DNA from: Bacteroidota bacterium
GTDB taxonomy: Bacteria; Bacteroidota; Bacteroidia; Chitinophagales; Saprospiraceae
NCBI GenBank assembly: GCA_030147525.1
Contig: JASBVF010000001.1
Location: forward strand, 202,649 to 266,648
Direction of reading: 5' to 3'
Length of the DNA stretch: 64,000 bases
Positions 31,939-39,907 of the stretch are shown here, one piece after another (positions within the stretch are counted from its first letter, which is position 1; each line of letters opens with the position of its first letter). Under the pieces are notes generated by a model that searched no databases, was not told the DNA's origin, and saw only the letters and a list, made by a program, of their open reading frames with translations. The position numbers and the translations under genes are program-made.

Positions 31939-32631
31939 ATGAACACACAAACTCGTCGCTACGTCTTCATCGATTACGAGAACTTGCTACAGGTCAAGTT
32001 CAAGAAACTGGAGAAGGTTGCCTCCAGAATATTCGTTTTTATTGAGGCGAGCCAGGAGACAGTCCCGCTTTCCCTGGTCCGACAGGCTCAGCGTTCCGGA
32101 AAAAACCTGCGTTGGATTGTAGCCGGAAATTCCGGCAACAGCCGCCTGAACTATCACATTGCCTTTATCATGGGTAAGCTGCACCAGAAACTGGAACGAG
32201 ACGTGGAGTTCGCAGTCATTTCAAACGACCCGGAGTTCGATCCCCTCATTAATTTCATCAATGCCTCCGGCAGAAATTGCCTTCGGGTAAAACGGAAAAA
32301 AGACGAAACCTCTGTATTCCGTGAGTTAAATGTAGACCTCGATCCTACACCCGGGTTCAATGATGATTTCCACCTGCCTTCCCTGCAGGACGATGATGGC
32401 GAAATCCCCGTATTGGTGGAAGATGAACTGATTACCCGAACTGCGGAGGAAACGGTTAAGCGTCTCATTCGCTCCGGCAATCGTCCGGAAGAGATTTCAA
32501 CTCTCAAAAATTACATACTTTTGCACAGTCAGGAACTTTCCCTGCATGGCAATGTCGACCGGATTATTCAAAAAATGAAAGATTCAAACGACATTGAAGT
32601 TGACAAGGGAGAGATCATTTACAATTTTTAA
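31939..32631 (+). CDS. PIN/NYN-like domain protein with C-terminal helical domain
   Basis: The 230-residue cytoplasmic protein starts with a PIN-like nuclease fold: YVFIDYENLLQVKF (acidic residues at about 11 and 13), LRWIVAGNSGNSRLNYHIAFIMGKL, and FAVISNDPEFDPLINFIN, which carries the second acidic cluster. This is the PIN_7/NYN pattern, expected to cut RNA. The last 70 residues (TAEETVKRLIRSGNRPEEISTLKNYI to EVDKGEIIYNF) look like a small winged-helix RNA-binding part. The frr gene follows 78 bases downstream on the same strand. The natural substrate is unknown. Confidence 0.75.
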   Translation: MNTQTRRYVFIDYENLLQVKFKKLEKVASRIFVFIEASQETVPLSLVRQAQRSGKNLRWIVAGNSGNSRLNYHIAFIMGKLHQKLERDVEFAVISNDPEFDPLINFINASGRNCLRVKRKKDETSVFRELNVDLDPTPGFNDDFHLPSLQDDDGEIPVLVEDELITRTAEETVKRLIRSGNRPEEISTLKNYILLHSQELSLHGNVDRIIQKMKDSNDIEVDKGEIIYNF

Positions 32632-32709
32632 ATTGCTGATGGTTAGTTGTCGCTCGTTTTTTCATGAAACAATGGCAGTCAGTAATTTACAATCAACATT
32701 TTTGGGACT

Positions 32710-33276
32710 ATGCAAACAGAAGAGATTAACTCCACGATGAAGGCAACTGAGGATGCCATGAAGGCAGCCATCGACCACCTTCAGTTTGAACTTACCAAGG
32801 TCAGAACCGGTAAAGCTTCTACCTCACTCCTCATCGACATTGCCGTTAATTATTACGGCAACATGACGCCCATCAATCAGGTTGCAAGCGTATCCACAGC
32901 AGACGCCCGCACGATCGTTATTCAACCATGGGAAAAGTCAATGCTGGGGCCTATTGAAAAAGCAATTTTTGAAGCAAACCTCGGCATCACTCCAATGAAT
33001 GACGGCGAGGTTGTCCGCCTCAGTATCCCGCCACTCACCGAAGAGCGGCGCAAAGATTTGGTAAAACAAGCCAAGCATCTGGGAGAAGAAGCCAAGATCA
33101 GCCTTCGAAGCTCCCGCCACAAAGCACTGGATACCATCAAAAAAGCTGTGAAAGACGGATATCCGGAAGATGCCGGAAAAAGGAGAGAAAGCGAAGTAGA
33201 AGATTTGATAAAAGAATACACGAAGAAAATCGAGCATATGGTGGAATTGAAAGAAAAGGATGTGATGACCGTTTGA
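32710..33276 (+). CDS. frr: Ribosome recycling factor
   Basis: The 188-residue protein matches RRF throughout: a helical arm with HLQFELTKVRTGKAS, domain II with YYGNMTPINQVASVSTADARTIVIQPWEKS, MTPMNDGEVVRLSIPPLTEERRKDLVKQAKHL, and the C-terminal helix. It splits post-termination ribosomes together with EF-G in the cytoplasm. The usual partner pyrH is not adjacent; instead a PIN-like protein gene lies upstream. The gene ends in a clear terminator. Confidence 0.97.
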   Translation: MQTEEINSTMKATEDAMKAAIDHLQFELTKVRTGKASTSLLIDIAVNYYGNMTPINQVASVSTADARTIVIQPWEKSMLGPIEKAIFEANLGITPMNDGEVVRLSIPPLTEERRKDLVKQAKHLGEEAKISLRSSRHKALDTIKKAVKDGYPEDAGKRRESEVEDLIKEYTKKIEHMVELKEKDVMTV

Positions 33277-33299
33277 TTATTCTTTATAAAAATAGGGTT

Positions 33300-33342
33300 A
33301 AAGCCTTTCCGAAGCTTCTGCTTTTGAAAGGCTTTTTCTTTT
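33300..33342 (+). terminator. Terminator of frr
   Basis: AAAGCCTTTC (33300-33309) pairs with GAAAGGCTTT (33326-33335) and is followed by TTCTTTTG. It lies 24 bases after the frr stop. Confidence 0.8.
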
Positions 33343-33400
33343 GTAAAATCACCCGGGAAAATTTTTATCTTGGCCCACTTCACGAAAAAACTTCATGTTT

Positions 33401-34186
33401 ATGAAAAATCAACTACTCACTCTTCTGATCACAGCACTGATCATCTTATCCTGTCAATCCAATCAGTCAACAGACCAAAATGCTGCCACCGAAACGGCTT
33501 CCGCTGATTCGACTGCCATGGCCAACACGCTTACCGAAGCTGAAATCGCTGCCGGCTGGAGGCTGCTTTTCGACGGTAAAACCACCAGTCAATGGCGGAA
33601 ATATGGTGAAGAGGCCTTTCCTGCGCAAGGCTGGGTCGTTCAGGACGGCGCACTCGTCATTCAAAAATCACCTCATCCACGGCCCGAGGGTTTTGGCGGC
33701 GACATTATCACGAAAGAATCCTTCGGCAATTTTGAACTGATGCTCGACTTTATGATTACCGATACTTCCAATAGCGGTATCCTCTACCTCGTCACCGAAG
33801 AAAAAGGTGTACCCATCTGGCACAATGCTCCTGAATACCAAATCCTGGACAATGCCACCTGGGAAACTATGGGCGCAGTGGACGACATGGCCACCCATAG
33901 AACCTGCGACAATTACGACCTGCAAGCTGCCCCCGCCGACTTCATGACCGGCAAGGGAACCTGGAATACTGCTCGCCTCATCGTCAACAACGGACATGTG
34001 GAGCACTGGTTAAACGGCAATAAATGCGTCGAATACCAAATCGGCTCTCCGGAATGGGAAGCCATGGTCAAAAAATCAAAATTCAAGGACTATCCAAACT
34101 ACGGCCGTGCCAAGCAGGGCCCCATCGGGCTACAGGATCACGACCACGAAGTCAGGTTCAGAAATATGAAAATCCGAAATCTTTAA
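33401..34186 (+). CDS. DUF1080 lipoprotein (3-keto-disaccharide hydrolase-like)
   Basis: The 261-residue lipoprotein (MKNQLLTLLITALIILSCQS) has an N-terminal low-complexity linker and one DUF1080 concanavalin-like jelly roll: GWRLLFDGKTTSQWRKYG, GDIITKESFGNFELMLDF, SNSGILYLV, PEYQILDN, WNTARLIVNNGHVEHWLNG and GPIGLQDHDHEVRFRNMKI. Characterised relatives cleave glycosides that have first been oxidised at C3. The next gene is a Gfo/Idh/MocA oxidoreductase that could do that oxidation. ATG 33395 two codons earlier is an alternative start. The link between the two genes is inference from position and family. Confidence 0.88.
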   Translation: MKNQLLTLLITALIILSCQSNQSTDQNAATETASADSTAMANTLTEAEIAAGWRLLFDGKTTSQWRKYGEEAFPAQGWVVQDGALVIQKSPHPRPEGFGGDIITKESFGNFELMLDFMITDTSNSGILYLVTEEKGVPIWHNAPEYQILDNATWETMGAVDDMATHRTCDNYDLQAAPADFMTGKGTWNTARLIVNNGHVEHWLNGNKCVEYQIGSPEWEAMVKKSKFKDYPNYGRAKQGPIGLQDHDHEVRFRNMKIRNL

Positions 34187-34261
34187 TGATAAATGATGAA
34201 CGATGAATGATAAACCTTAGCCAGGACGCCATTCATCGTTCATCGTTTACCTTTCATCATT
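34186..34261. repeat. Inverted pair of 7-bp arrays
   Basis: The left array has four heptamers, ATGATAA, ATGATGA, ACGATGA and ATGATAA (34186-34213). After a 16-base spacer, a right array on the other strand (34230-34261) reads back as CATTCATCGTTCATCGT and so on, with units ACGATGA and ATGATGA. A perfect 14-bp stem forms between 34196-34209 and 34230-34243. It fills the whole gap between the DUF1080 and oxidoreductase genes. Confidence 0.8.
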
Positions 34262-34270
34262 AAAAAACTT

Positions 34271-35422
34271 ATGAAACGTAAAATACGCATGGGCATGGTC
34301 GGTGGCGGAAGGGGCGCATTCATTGGGGGCGTTCACCGGATGGCAGCTGCGCTCGACGGTGAAATCGAACTCGTTTGCGGAGCCTTCAGTTCCGATCCTG
34401 AAAAATCAAGGCTTTCGGGCGAAGATTTTTACCTGTCATCTGACCGGGTGTACGGCAGCTACCAGGAAATGATTGAAAAAGAAAAAATGTTGCCGGAAGG
34501 CAAGCGCATGGACTTTGTTTCCATCGTTACGCCCAATCACGTTCACTACGGGCCAGCGCTCATGGCCCTGGAAAACGGCTTTCACGTCGTTTGCGACAAG
34601 CCGCTGGCTTTCAACCTGAAAGAAGCGCTTCATCTGGAAACACTGGTGAATCACACCGGTCTCATCTTCGCCCTTACACACAATTACACCGGGTATCCCA
34701 TGGTGAAACAAGCAAGGGCGATGGTGAAAAACGGTGATATTGGCCAGATAAGAAAAGTAGTGGTCGAGTATCCGCAGGGCTGGCTTTCCACGAAGGTGGA
34801 AGATACCGGAAGCAAACAGGCTGGCTGGCGTACCGATCCTAAAAAATCGGGCGTAGCCGGAGCAATGGGTGACATCGGTACGCATGCAGAGAATCTTGCC
34901 GAATACATCACCGGTCTGAAAATCACGGAACTCTGCGCCGACATCAGCACCTTCGTTGAAGGCCGCCTGCTCGACGACGATGGCAACGTACTGCTGCATT
35001 TCGACAACGGAGCAAAGGGTATTCTTCACGCCAGTCAGATTGCCGCAGGCGAAGAAAATAATCTCAATATCCGGGTGTATGGCACCAAGGCGGGTTTGCA
35101 GTGGTTTCAAATGGAGCCTAATTCGCTGTACGTCAAGTGGTTGGACAAACCGCTGGAAGTCCTTCGCACCGGTGTCGGAAATCTGTATCCCGAATCAACA
35201 GCCCACACCCGCATCCCTGCCGGGCATCCCGAAGGCTACCTCGAAGCCTTCGCCAATATTTACCGCAACTTCGCCATCTGCGTGAGGGCTCGCCTGGAAG
35301 GAAAGGAAGCGCCTGAAGTTTACCGGGATTTCCCCACCGTTCAGGACGGCGTGCGAGGTATGCAGTTCATCGAAAAGGTGATCGAGTCCGGCAAGAGCGA
35401 CCGGAAGTGGGTGAAGTTTTGA
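34271..35422 (+). CDS. Gfo/Idh/MocA family oxidoreductase
   Basis: The 383-residue protein has an N-terminal Rossmann domain ([16 protein letters not shown]) and the family signature [15 protein letters not shown], whose lysine corresponds to the catalytic EKP lysine. The C-terminal beta-sheet domain contains [19 protein letters not shown], with the conserved Asp/His pair. There is no signal peptide, so it is cytoplasmic. It oxidises or reduces a sugar or cyclitol hydroxyl with NAD(P). The adjacent DUF1080 gene suggests C3-oxidation of a glycoside, although one protein is exported and the other is not. The substrate is unknown. Confidence 0.9.
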   Translation: MKRKIRMGMVGGGRGAFIGGVHRMAAALDGEIELVCGAFSSDPEKSRLSGEDFYLSSDRVYGSYQEMIEKEKMLPEGKRMDFVSIVTPNHVHYGPALMALENGFHVVCDKPLAFNLKEALHLETLVNHTGLIFALTHNYTGYPMVKQARAMVKNGDIGQIRKVVVEYPQGWLSTKVEDTGSKQAGWRTDPKKSGVAGAMGDIGTHAENLAEYITGLKITELCADISTFVEGRLLDDDGNVLLHFDNGAKGILHASQIAAGEENNLNIRVYGTKAGLQWFQMEPNSLYVKWLDKPLEVLRTGVGNLYPESTAHTRIPAGHPEGYLEAFANIYRNFAICVRARLEGKEAPEVYRDFPTVQDGVRGMQFIEKVIESGKSDRKWVKF

Positions 35423-35436
35423 AGGCTAAATTGCGG

Positions 35437-35513
35437 GATTGTTAGATTGTTGAATTGCTTGATTGTTTTTACCAACACAGCAATCCAACAATCCAACAAT
35501 CCAACAATCCAAC
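35437..35513. repeat. Inverted pair of 8-bp arrays
   Basis: The left array is GATTGTTA, GATTGTTG, AATTGCTT, GATTGTTT (35437-35468). A 13-base spacer follows, then four exact AATCCAAC octamers (35482-35513), whose complement is the same word family. Together they can fold into a long imperfect hairpin. The array ends nine bases before the RidA start codon. Confidence 0.85.
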
Positions 35514-35522
35514 AATTTTCAA

Positions 35523-35945
35523 ATGTCTAATTCTGAAAAAATAGAAGCTAAATCAGCCCCAAAGCCCGTGGGCCTTTATCCTCATGCCCGTAAAGTCGGG
35601 AATCTGCTTTTCCTCTCCGGCATTGGCCCCCGTGACCCTGAGACTGACGGTGTGCCGGGCTTGAAGCGTAGCGCCAGCGGTAATTTCATTGAATTTGATT
35701 TTGAAGCACAGTGCCACTCTGTTTTTCAAAATGTCCGACGGGTTTTGGAAGACTCCGGCGCCACTTGGGATTCACTGGTAGATGTTACCGTTTTCCTCGT
35801 CAACATGGAGCGGGATTTTCACACCTACAACCGCATCTATGCTGAATATTTCAAAGATAACCAACCCTGCCGGACGACGGTCGGCATCTCGGCCCTGCCA
35901 ACGCCGATTGCGATTGAGCTGAAATGTGTGGCGGTGATTGAGTAG
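35523..35945 (+). CDS. RidA/YjgF family protein (2-aminomuconate deaminase-like)
   Basis: The 140-residue protein begins at 35523, after the octamer array; an earlier in-frame ATG (35463) would translate the repeat itself. Motifs are PHARKVGNLLFLSGIGPRDP, QCHSVFQNVRRVLEDSG, LVDVTVFLVNMERDFHTYN, YFKDNQPCRTTVGISALP and IELKCVAVI. The arginine in CRTTV and the final Glu are the residues that bind imine or carboxylate in RidA trimers. The GIGPRDP form resembles 2-aminomuconate deaminases of tryptophan breakdown, but no other such genes are near. It is cytoplasmic and hydrolyses reactive enamines or imines. Confidence 0.9.
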   Translation: MSNSEKIEAKSAPKPVGLYPHARKVGNLLFLSGIGPRDPETDGVPGLKRSASGNFIEFDFEAQCHSVFQNVRRVLEDSGATWDSLVDVTVFLVNMERDFHTYNRIYAEYFKDNQPCRTTVGISALPTPIAIELKCVAVIE

Positions 35946-35986
35946 TTTTTTTCTTTTGAAAAATAAAAGCTGCCACGACTTCTCAC

Positions 35987-38248
35987 TCAATCCACCAACC
36001 GCCAGTTTACGCCCAGCCGCATCCCGCCGTTGCTCAATCCGAAGGGCAGCGGGTAGCCTGCCGTTTGGTAGTAGTAAGTTTCGGTGGGGAAGGTTAGCAG
36101 GTTTTCAATTTTAAAAAAGAAGCGGAAAGTTTTCACCCTGAAGCTCAGGAAAGCGTCAAGCAACGGTGTGAAATCCAGCGTCTGTTCATTTTGCAGGTAA
36201 AACTGCCCGGTGAGCGGCTGGTAGCCCGGCGGCCTGTAGCCTGTGGCAAGCCGTGCGTCGAGGCCGATTTTCGTCAGCATCACTTTTTTGAAAATCTTTT
36301 TTTCAAAATACAGACTGTGTTTGCTGTAAAAATCGGGCAGCGGCAGCACGCTGGAGGTCGTTTGCTGCAGAGCTGCCCAGTTTTCCAGATGGATCGGGCC
36401 GAAGTGGAAGTCTTTTCTGGCCATCAATTGCAGAATGCTGAAAGCTCCGGCTTGCCGGGGCAGGCCGTCCGTGCCGAAGTACACGAGGTTGTTCAGCAAG
36501 TGATACTGCCCGGTCACGGAAAAGTGCAAAAAAGGCAGAGAGTACGTCCCTGAAAGGCTGGTTTCCAGCGTTTTAGCGAAATTATTTTTCCAGATTTCTT
36601 TTTCTGAAATGTAAAACCGGTGCGCCATCAGTGATGGTGTGTAGAGTTGATTGACTGCCTCCAGCCGCAGGTTTCCGATTTTTTTAAAATTCAAAAACAA
36701 CTCCCCGCTCAGCCGAAAATCCCCCGCATTTGCTCCCACGCCGAGGTGTGCGTAGGTCTGCACCCGCAGCCGTTCACCCGGCGAAAAATTCAGCCGCCCG
36801 GTGAGGAACAGGTTATGGATCGCCTGCGTGTCCACCGGCTCCATGTCCAGGAAATTGACCGAATGCACCAGCCCGACTTCCAGCAGGTCGCTCTCAAGAG
36901 GCAGGGCACGGCCGGTCGTGTCGCCCCGTTCCTGCTGCCGGAGTTTGAAAGTTTGGAGTTTGAAAGTGTTCTCCAGTTTTCGCCGTTCGAGGTAGTGGCG
37001 CAGGCCCCGGCTGTCCACCAGAAAATCACCGTAGAAAGTCGAATCGGGGCTGGTGTCAGAAAATTTGTACGACTCCGTGCGCCAGGCGATTTGGTGGTAG
37101 AGGGTAAAAACCCGTTGATCGTTGATCGTTGCTGGTTGTACGTTGACCGGGGGCCGGGAAGTTCGCAGGCTGTCGGGGATGGCGGGGCGCTGGCCTGGGG
37201 CAGGCGGCTGCTGGGCCGGTCCGATGCGGGGTTGGCGCTGGCCGGGTGGAGCCTGCTGGTTGTCCCGTGGAGACTTGGCGGGGGCAGCGTTTTTCAGCGA
37301 ATCGAGCGTGGTGGAATCTTGCGTGAGGGCATTTTTGGCATCGATTTTTGCCTGGCGTTGTCTTTCTTTATCTGCTTCCCGCTCCGCTTTCCGGTCGGCC
37401 CGGCGCTGCTGGCTGGCATCGCTGAAGATGCGGTTGAGGTAAAAATATTGTGTGTAGGCCACTTCCTTGTTGGCGTAGCGAGTGTCCGAAGTTTCGAGGT
37501 TGATGAGTACCTGGTAGGGCGGCACGAGCGTGTCGGTGAGCGTTTCCGCTGCTCCGCCGTTGTTTTGCTGTGAAACGGAGTTGGTGACGAAGCTGAAAAA
37601 ACCGTCGTAATTGCCGTAGGGATTGTGGTACCAAAGCCCGAACGCCACATCGGAGTTGGTGGCTTTTTGAAAATCGTAGGCACCGGCGTTGTTGATCCGG
37701 CGATGCTCCAGCGAGAGGTTCAGGCCGTCGGCAAAGTTGCGGCTGAATTTGATGTCGAACAGCGCATCCGCCTGCGTCGGCCCCTGCGAGTAGCCTGCCT
37801 GGGTGTACGCCTGCGTGATTTTGTAGTAGCGCACGTCGCTGGTCTGCATCTGGTAAATGTCGAACTGGTGCAGCCCCACGTCGAAGCCCCGGCGCCAGGT
37901 GGGTTGAAAAAACAGCGGCCGGGCTGCCGAGCCGAGATTGCCCAGGCTGGCAAAATCCAACTCCCGCTGGCGAATGGGATCGTACTGGTGAAGCGAACTG
38001 AGCAGGCTGTCGCCGAAAGGGAAAACCAGGTTCGGATCGTCGGCGAAGAAGAAATAAATTTCGGACGTGTCGAGCGTCAGTCTTTGCGCACCGCCGCCGC
38101 CACCCCCTCTCCCGCCGCCGGCGATGTTTCCGATGCTGCCAAAGCCGCCGCTCCCGCCGCCCCGGTTGCCACCAAACTGGGCGAAGGCCTGAACCGACAG
38201 GCCCGCCAAGCCTGCTACCAGCAATATTTTAAACCAGATGTGCCGCAT
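35987..38248 (-). CDS. Putative porin (Porin_10 family)
   Basis: Starting at 38248, the 753-residue protein has a signal peptide (MRHIWFKILLVAGLAGLSVQ, cut after AFAQ). A Gly-rich segment follows, then the family opening LDTSEIYFFFADDPNLVFPFGD and PLFFQPTWRRGFDVGLHQFD. The rest is a large beta-barrel with ending MRLGVNWRLVD. In the middle (about 270-390) is a charged coiled stretch (ADRKAEREADKERQRQAK) and a Pro/Gln-rich linker that carries a 7-bp DNA array. Porin_10 proteins are outer-membrane proteins of unknown cargo. A start at 38284 would put charged residues before the signal. Confidence 0.88.
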   Translation of the reverse strand: MRHIWFKILLVAGLAGLSVQAFAQFGGNRGGGSGGFGSIGNIAGGGRGGGGGGAQRLTLDTSEIYFFFADDPNLVFPFGDSLLSSLHQYDPIRQRELDFASLGNLGSAARPLFFQPTWRRGFDVGLHQFDIYQMQTSDVRYYKITQAYTQAGYSQGPTQADALFDIKFSRNFADGLNLSLEHRRINNAGAYDFQKATNSDVAFGLWYHNPYGNYDGFFSFVTNSVSQQNNGGAAETLTDTLVPPYQVLINLETSDTRYANKEVAYTQYFYLNRIFSDASQQRRADRKAEREADKERQRQAKIDAKNALTQDSTTLDSLKNAAPAKSPRDNQQAPPGQRQPRIGPAQQPPAPGQRPAIPDSLRTSRPPVNVQPATINDQRVFTLYHQIAWRTESYKFSDTSPDSTFYGDFLVDSRGLRHYLERRKLENTFKLQTFKLRQQERGDTTGRALPLESDLLEVGLVHSVNFLDMEPVDTQAIHNLFLTGRLNFSPGERLRVQTYAHLGVGANAGDFRLSGELFLNFKKIGNLRLEAVNQLYTPSLMAHRFYISEKEIWKNNFAKTLETSLSGTYSLPFLHFSVTGQYHLLNNLVYFGTDGLPRQAGAFSILQLMARKDFHFGPIHLENWAALQQTTSSVLPLPDFYSKHSLYFEKKIFKKVMLTKIGLDARLATGYRPPGYQPLTGQFYLQNEQTLDFTPLLDAFLSFRVKTFRFFFKIENLLTFPTETYYYQTAGYPLPFGLSNGGMRLGVNWRLVD
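37114..37148 (-). repeat. 7-bp array (5 units) inside the porin gene
   Basis: Plus-strand heptamers GTTGATC, GTTGATC, GTTGCTG, GTTGTAC and GTTGACC lie within the coding region and are translated in frame as part of VNVQPATINDQ, in the low-complexity linker. They resemble the intergenic arrays in unit length and number. Confidence 0.75.
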
Positions 38249-38321
38249 ATTTTTAAAAAAAACCCAAATCTGAAACGGCGGCAAAGGTAGGGATTCGGGA
38301 GGGTTTGCCAGGTGTTAACTT

Positions 38322-39026
38322 TTAAAAGGCGTAACCGAATTTGAGACCAAGGTCGAAGAATGGATAAGGAATAATTCTTTCCTGGTAGTTGTCATTCGGG
38401 TCCCAGAATGTGAATGGACCGCCGTAATCTTCCGAGTGGTTGCTGATCAAAGTTTTATCCTGCAAATCTCGTACGCTGATAAAAGTACCTTTCAAACCAA
38501 TTCCTCCGTACAACTCGAAAGTTAGCCTATCCGTTAGCCAGATTCTACTACCAAAACTGATGTAGAATGAAAGTGAGTCCTGCCGGTACTTAGCTTTTGT
38601 GTATGAAAACTTTTGATTGTTTTTCAAAATCACTACTCCCTTGCCTTCCTCATAAGATTGCAGGGTAAACAAAAGACCGTATCCATAAAAAGGGTTAAAA
38701 ACCTCCTTCTCTTTTTTACGATGATTCCGGTACTTCCGTTTTTCTAATTTAAGTTTTAAATATTGCCGGTTATCCACACCCTCCAACACTCTGAAATTGT
38801 CCTCTTCTTTGGGCAAGGCAGGCTTGGTTTGAAGGCCAAGTTCAAATTGAATTCCTGCGTCATCATTCATCAAGTACTCAACCCCAAGCAGAGCCGAAGG
38901 ATAATGCGGATTGAAAAAACTGGTGGGCGTGAATTTGATTGCAAATAACTTGGAGTGGTTGGGCGATTGCGAAAAAACCGATTGCGAAGCAAGGAAAAAA
39001 ATGAGAAGCGGCAGGAGATTTTTCAT
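38322..39026 (-). CDS. Exported outer-membrane-type protein, paralogue A
   Basis: I do not recognise a named family. The 234-residue product from the ATG at 39026 has a signal peptide (MKNLLPLLIFFLASQSVFSQ). A pattern of short amphipathic strands follows: FAIKFTPTSFFNPHYPSALL, GIQFELGLQ, FYGYGLLFTLQSYE, YISFGSRIWLTDRLTFELYG, and a final FFDLGLKFGYAF. This is typical of an 8- to 12-stranded outer-membrane barrel. It resembles the protein encoded at 39908-40591 in the signal peptide, the K-x-TPTS-x-FNP motif and the ending, so the two are paralogues separated by a methyltransferase gene. The start codon is not the first possible one but fits the signal peptide. Confidence 0.75.
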   Translation of the reverse strand: MKNLLPLLIFFLASQSVFSQSPNHSKLFAIKFTPTSFFNPHYPSALLGVEYLMNDDAGIQFELGLQTKPALPKEEDNFRVLEGVDNRQYLKLKLEKRKYRNHRKKEKEVFNPFYGYGLLFTLQSYEEGKGVVILKNNQKFSYTKAKYRQDSLSFYISFGSRIWLTDRLTFELYGGIGLKGTFISVRDLQDKTLISNHSEDYGGPFTFWDPNDNYQERIIPYPFFDLGLKFGYAF

Positions 39027-39131
39027 GCGGTTAAATTTTTTCAAATGTAAGAACTCAGCCCGTTCGATTCAATACCTGTTCGATCCAGGAAATCACATGA
39101 TGAGATGTTTTGCCAAAATTTGCCAAAAATC

Positions 39132-39899
39132 TTAGGCCAGTTCCCCAAAATAAACCTGCGTCAAATACCACATCTCCACCTCGCCATTTTCCGCATGTTC
39201 GTCAAAAATGGCGTCCAGCGATTTCATCGCCGCTTCGTGGCGGGGATGTTTTTCACCGAAAGCATAAGAACAGGAGAGGTAGCGGCCCCGCACGCCGTCG
39301 AGGTCGAAGCGCTGGAGGTAATCGAATTCCCGGTACTCGTAGCCGTTTTTTCCAAAAAAAGGCCCAAGCTGCTCGCTGCCGATTTGCCGGTGGTCAATTT
39401 GATCGAGGTCGGTTGAAAAATTGCGAAGAAAATCGTCGTAAGCCCGCATGAACGCCGAGCGCCCGTCGTTGCGGTCGTTCCAGACGATGAGCGCCCGGCC
39501 GCCGGGTTTCAGAATGCGCAAAAACTCCCGCCGTGCCGCTTCCCGGTCGAACCAGTGGAAGGCTTGGGCGGCTACGACGAAATCGGCGCAATGGTCGGGC
39601 AGATTGGTCGCTTCGGCGGTGCCGTCCACACTTTTCAGTTGGGTGAAATGCCCGAAGAGGCGCTCCGCCGCTTCCCGCATGGGTTGGTTGGGTTCCACGG
39701 CGTAGGTGAGGTTGCCGTTTTTTAAAAAATGTTCCGTCAGCTTGCCCGTCCCGGAGCCGATGTCGGCGACGGTGGAATCGCTCGTCAGGCCTAGTTTATT
39801 TTTCATAAAATCCAGCAAATAAGGCGGGTAGCCGGGGCGGTAGCGGATGTAATTTTCGACGGTGTGGGAGAAGCGGGTGGTGGAGTCGGTACTCATCAT
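39132..39899 (-). CDS. Class I SAM-dependent methyltransferase
   Basis: The 255-residue cytoplasmic protein has the Rossmann-like methyltransferase motifs: VADIGSGTGKLTEHF (motif I), YAVEPNQPMREAAE (motif II with the acidic ribose contact), DFVVAAQAFHWFD (motif IV), and LRILKPGGRALIVWND. It belongs to the Methyltransf_11 group close to yeast trans-aconitate/TAM41-like enzymes. The substrate cannot be told. It sits between two paralogous outer-membrane protein genes on the same strand, eight bases after the upstream one, so it is probably in the same transcript. Confidence 0.9.
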   Translation of the reverse strand: MMSTDSTTRFSHTVENYIRYRPGYPPYLLDFMKNKLGLTSDSTVADIGSGTGKLTEHFLKNGNLTYAVEPNQPMREAAERLFGHFTQLKSVDGTAEATNLPDHCADFVVAAQAFHWFDREAARREFLRILKPGGRALIVWNDRNDGRSAFMRAYDDFLRNFSTDLDQIDHRQIGSEQLGPFFGKNGYEYREFDYLQRFDLDGVRGRYLSCSYAFGEKHPRHEAAMKSLDAIFDEHAENGEVEMWYLTQVYFGELA

Positions 39900-39907
39900 T
39901 TTAAGTT

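Noticed and set aside
35482..35513. CRISPR-like array
   Set aside because: Units are only 8 bp with no spacers, and there are no cas genes in the window.
35463..35522. Longer N-terminus for the RidA protein
   Set aside because: The extra 20 residues (QQSNNPTIQQSNN) are translated octamer array; family members start near 35523.
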